A DNA stretch of 7,221 bases from Candidatus Methylomirabilota bacterium (GTDB lineage Bacteria; Methylomirabilota; Methylomirabilia; Methylomirabilales; 2-02-FULL-66-22): assembly GCA_016209725.1 (NCBI GenBank), contig JACQVO010000229.1, positions 1-7,221 on the forward strand. Direction: 5' to 3'. Of this stretch, positions 5,337 through 7,221 are shown piece after piece. The notes under the pieces were generated by a model. That model saw only the letters and a program-made list of their open reading frames with translations, did no database searches and was not told the origin of the DNA. How positions within the stretch are numbered: the first letter of the stretch is position 1; the number at the start of each line of letters is the position of its first letter. Made by a program: the position numbers and the translations under genes.

Positions 5337-6677
5337 ATGACCGGCCCATCATTCACGACGCCGGCCCTCCAAGAAATCCTTTGCCTGCACGCCCGGTCCC
5401 CGATTACCCTGGGCGGAGCGAGGACATCCGACATGCCGACCGACGTGCCCGATGATGTGGTTCCTCCGAATGCCCGGAAGACGCTTCCGTTTCCCATCGT
5501 CCCCGTCCTGTTCCTCACCGGCATCTTCTACCTGAACTTCACCGCTCGCGTGATCTTCTCGCCGCTGCTCCCCCTCCTCGAACGGGAGTTGGCTCTGACG
5601 CACGGCGAGGCGGGGTCCTTGTTCTTGCTGATCCAGCTCGGGTATTGCGCGGGGCTCTTGGGATCCGGGTTCGTGTCCTGGCGACTGAACCACCGGCGGA
5701 CGATTCTCCTGTCCAGCCTGACGCCTGGAGTGCTCCTGCTGATCCTCTCGCGGTCGACCACGCTCGCCGGGATGCGGGCGGGCCTCCTGCTGTTCGGTGC
5801 CGCGGCCGGGCTCTACCTCCCATCGGGGATCGCGACGTTGACGGCGGAGGTGCCCCGGGAGCATTGGGGGAAAGCCTTGGCCATACACGAGCTGGCCCCC
5901 AACCTCGGCTACATCAGTGCACCGCTGTTGGCCGAGGCGTTGCTGAGGCTGCTCCCCTGGCGGGGCGTCCTCACCGTGCCGGCCGCCCTCACGATCCTCA
6001 TGGGGATTTGCTTCCTGGTGCTCGGACGGGGAGTGGGACACAGGTCGGAACTGCCGTCCTTCGCAACGGTAATCCAGATCGTCCGTGATCCCTCGGTATG
6101 GGTTCTGGCAAGCCTGTTCAGCGTCGGCGTCGGCTCGACGCTGGGCGTCTATTCGATGATGCCGCTCTTTCTCGTGAACGAGATCCGCATGGAGCGGGAG
6201 CTGGCGAACACCATCGTCGGGTTGTCCCGCATCCCCGGGATCGTGGTCATCTTCTTCTCGGGTCTCCTGGTGGATCGGGTGGGCTATCGGATGGCGCTCG
6301 CCGTCTTCCTGGCGATCACGGGGACGCTCACCTTGCTCTTGGGGGTGGTCCATGGGCGGGTGGCCACGGCCGTGCTCGTCTTCCTCCAATCCACCTCTGC
6401 GGGCTGGTTCTTCCCCGCAGCGTTCTCCATGATCTCCACGATCTTCCCGCCGCGCTTCCGCAACCTGGCCGTCTCGCTGGTGACGGTGGCGGGATCCCTG
6501 CTGGGGGCGGGGGTGATCCCGTCCGCCATCGGCTACCTGGCGGAGCTCTCCTCCTTCTCCGCCGGCTTCATTGCCCTGGGTGCATTGACGCTGGCCACGC
6601 TTCCCCTGCTCCTGTCCGGACGAGCCTCCACCGGCGTCGGCGACATGTCGAGCCGCGCCGGGAACCGCGAGAGGTGA
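5337..6677 (+). CDS. Major facilitator superfamily (MFS) transporter
   Basis: A 446-residue inner-membrane carrier with about twelve hydrophobic spans in two halves. The loop between spans 2 and 3 has a degenerate motif A (GFVSWRLNHRR, 111-121). The equivalent loop of the second half is classical, GLLVDRVGYR (309-318). ELAPNLGYISAPLLAEAL (185-202) resembles span 5, with its Gly and Ala-Pro pattern. The best match in general form is the CynX/NarK-like or drug-resistance-like part of the superfamily; substrate and direction are not predictable. GGGAGGG (5327-5333) supports ATG 5337, but this gives a 50-residue polar leader before the first span. ATG 5433 (residue 33), with GAGGA 8 nt upstream, is a credible alternative start. 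It follows the DppC-like gene by 137 nt in the same direction, so it may be co-transcribed. Confidence 0.88.
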   Translation: MTGPSFTTPALQEILCLHARSPITLGGARTSDMPTDVPDDVVPPNARKTLPFPIVPVLFLTGIFYLNFTARVIFSPLLPLLERELALTHGEAGSLFLLIQLGYCAGLLGSGFVSWRLNHRRTILLSSLTPGVLLLILSRSTTLAGMRAGLLLFGAAAGLYLPSGIATLTAEVPREHWGKALAIHELAPNLGYISAPLLAEALLRLLPWRGVLTVPAALTILMGICFLVLGRGVGHRSELPSFATVIQIVRDPSVWVLASLFSVGVGSTLGVYSMMPLFLVNEIRMERELANTIVGLSRIPGIVVIFFSGLLVDRVGYRMALAVFLAITGTLTLLLGVVHGRVATAVLVFLQSTSAGWFFPAAFSMISTIFPPRFRNLAVSLVTVAGSLLGAGVIPSAIGYLAELSSFSAGFIALGALTLATLPLLLSGRASTGVGDMSSRAGNRER

Positions 6678-6797
6678 GTGGCAGGAGATTCTCCCTCACA
6701 CCGATGAGCCCGAGTAGACCATATGGAAAGACCGGCCTGACCTGTCGCAGGAAAGAAAAGGGTAGAGTAGAGCACTGGCCACCCGCGGGACGGAAAT
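6678..6797. other. Non-coding stretch after the MFS gene
   Basis: No gene is supported here. A weak hairpin overlaps the end of the MFS gene: GTGAG (6674-6678) with CTCAC (6695-6699), and GGAG (6684-6687) with CTCC (6691-6694), with a five-base bulge. It has no T-tract and so is not a convincing terminator. The rest shows no clear signal up to the repeat at 6798. Confidence 0.3.
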
Positions 6798-7080
6798 GGG
6801 GACGTTGCATTATAGGTATTATCGCCTCTGAACCGGCATGGAATGGAGGACAGGGAGTCCGAGGCGAATTGCATCTGATCCGACTCGCGTCGTCCGTTCT
6901 CCCATGCCGAACGGCCTACCCCTCGACGGCCAGGGCACCGCTCGCTATGCGATGGTGAAATCCCGCGCCCTTCGTCCCCTCAGCGGGATCACGAGCCCGC
7001 GTCAGGTGCGAGTGAGAAGAGATTCCTCTCAGCCAGCAGCGTCCCGGAATAGGATATATGACCTATAATGCAACGTCCCC
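6798..7080. mobile_element. Small non-autonomous (MITE-like) element with perfect 20-bp terminal inverted repeats
   Basis: GGGGACGTTGCATTATAGGT (6798-6817) recurs as its exact reverse complement at 7061-7080, enclosing 243 bp. The inside has no convincing gene but includes a 7-bp hairpin (ATCCCGC 6960-6966 with GCGGGAT 6983-6989). Both ends carry TATAAT in the outward direction. The bases outside (AAAT on the left, TAAA on the right) are not an obvious direct target duplication. A third related end lies at 7118-7145. A perfect 20-bp inverted repeat at this spacing is very unlikely by chance, so a mobile or REP-type dispersed element is favoured. The family is not recognised. Confidence 0.6.
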
Positions 7081-7117
7081 TAAACAAGGGGAATGTGGGA
7101 GATCAAGAGTTCTCTGA

Positions 7118-7145
7118 GGGGGACCCGTTGCATTATAGATATTAT
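7118..7145 (+). repeat. Third copy of the element end, in direct orientation with the left copy
   Basis: GTTGCATTATAGATATTAT (7127-7145) matches 6804-6822 at 18 of 19 positions. It is preceded by GGGGGACCC in place of GGGGAC, a 2-base insertion. It stands 37 bp from the right end of the 283-bp element, in inverted orientation to it. It probably marks the start of a second copy or of a longer related element continuing past the window edge. Confidence 0.6.
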
Positions 7146-7221
7146 TGTCAATTCCTGCCGCTCTTCCTCTGGAATCTGCTCCGCCCGCCGCCGAGGTGGC
7201 GGGGCGAGGATGCTGCGGAGA

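Noticed and set aside
3937..5352. 471-codon minus-strand open frame
   Set aside because: It is antisense to the two permease genes, has unnatural Gly/Arg/His/Gln-rich composition, and is a GC-rich shadow of well-recognised genes.
5349..6389. 346-codon minus-strand open frame
   Set aside because: Antisense shadow of the MFS gene, with low-complexity Gln/Glu/His/Arg-rich translation.
6838..7068. 76-codon open frame inside the inverted-repeat element
   Set aside because: No recognisable motif or good ribosome binding site, and it ends within the terminal repeat; likely chance.

Overview
The window is GC-rich bacterial DNA. Strong Shine-Dalgarno sites (GGGAGGG type) sit 4-5 nt before several GTG or ATG starts. 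Every confident gene is on the + strand. The gene content (a CstA-type transporter, a family-5 ABC binding protein with two permeases, an MFS carrier) and the base composition suggest an uncultured soil or subsurface bacterium, perhaps of the NC10/Rokubacteria/Deltaproteobacteria sort. That placement is an impression, not a demonstrated result. If the selenoprotein reading below is right, the genome must also encode selA, selB, selC and selD; none of these is in the window.

Left part (1-1450). The window opens inside the 3' end of a cstA-like gene, followed by a strong GC-rich terminator-like hairpin (386-419). Two tandem small genes for thioredoxin-fold proteins come next. The first (436-819) has an ordinary CxxC redox motif. 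The second (858-1298) has an in-frame TGA at 912-914, exactly where the first has its leading Cys, so its motif reads Sec-Pro-His-Cys (UxxC). A stem-loop directly after the TGA (915-953) has the size, spacing and loop guanine expected of a bacterial SECIS element. The two proteins align without gaps over 108 residues with about 40% identity by hand count, and their Shine-Dalgarno spacing is identical. A conventional gene caller would cut the second gene to a fragment without its active site. This Cys/Sec pair is the main discovery of the window. The Sec gene ends inside an imperfect 63-bp palindromic repeat and is followed by a likely intrinsic terminator (1410-1443).

Middle part (1474-5199). 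A good sigma-70-type promoter (TTGACA, 18 nt, TACATT) precedes an apparent operon: a DppA/OppA-type periplasmic binding protein, then DppB-like and DppC-like membrane permeases. Together these would import a peptide-like or other small solute. The two ATPase subunits usual in such operons are missing here and must be supplied from elsewhere.

Right part (5200-7221). A major facilitator superfamily carrier (5337-6677) occupies the place where the ATPase genes often lie. Its substrate is unknown. The last 544 bp has no convincing gene. It holds a 283-bp element bounded by perfect 20-bp inverted repeats (6798-7080), plus a third related end at 7118-7145. This looks like a small non-autonomous mobile element beside the end of a second element that runs off the window.
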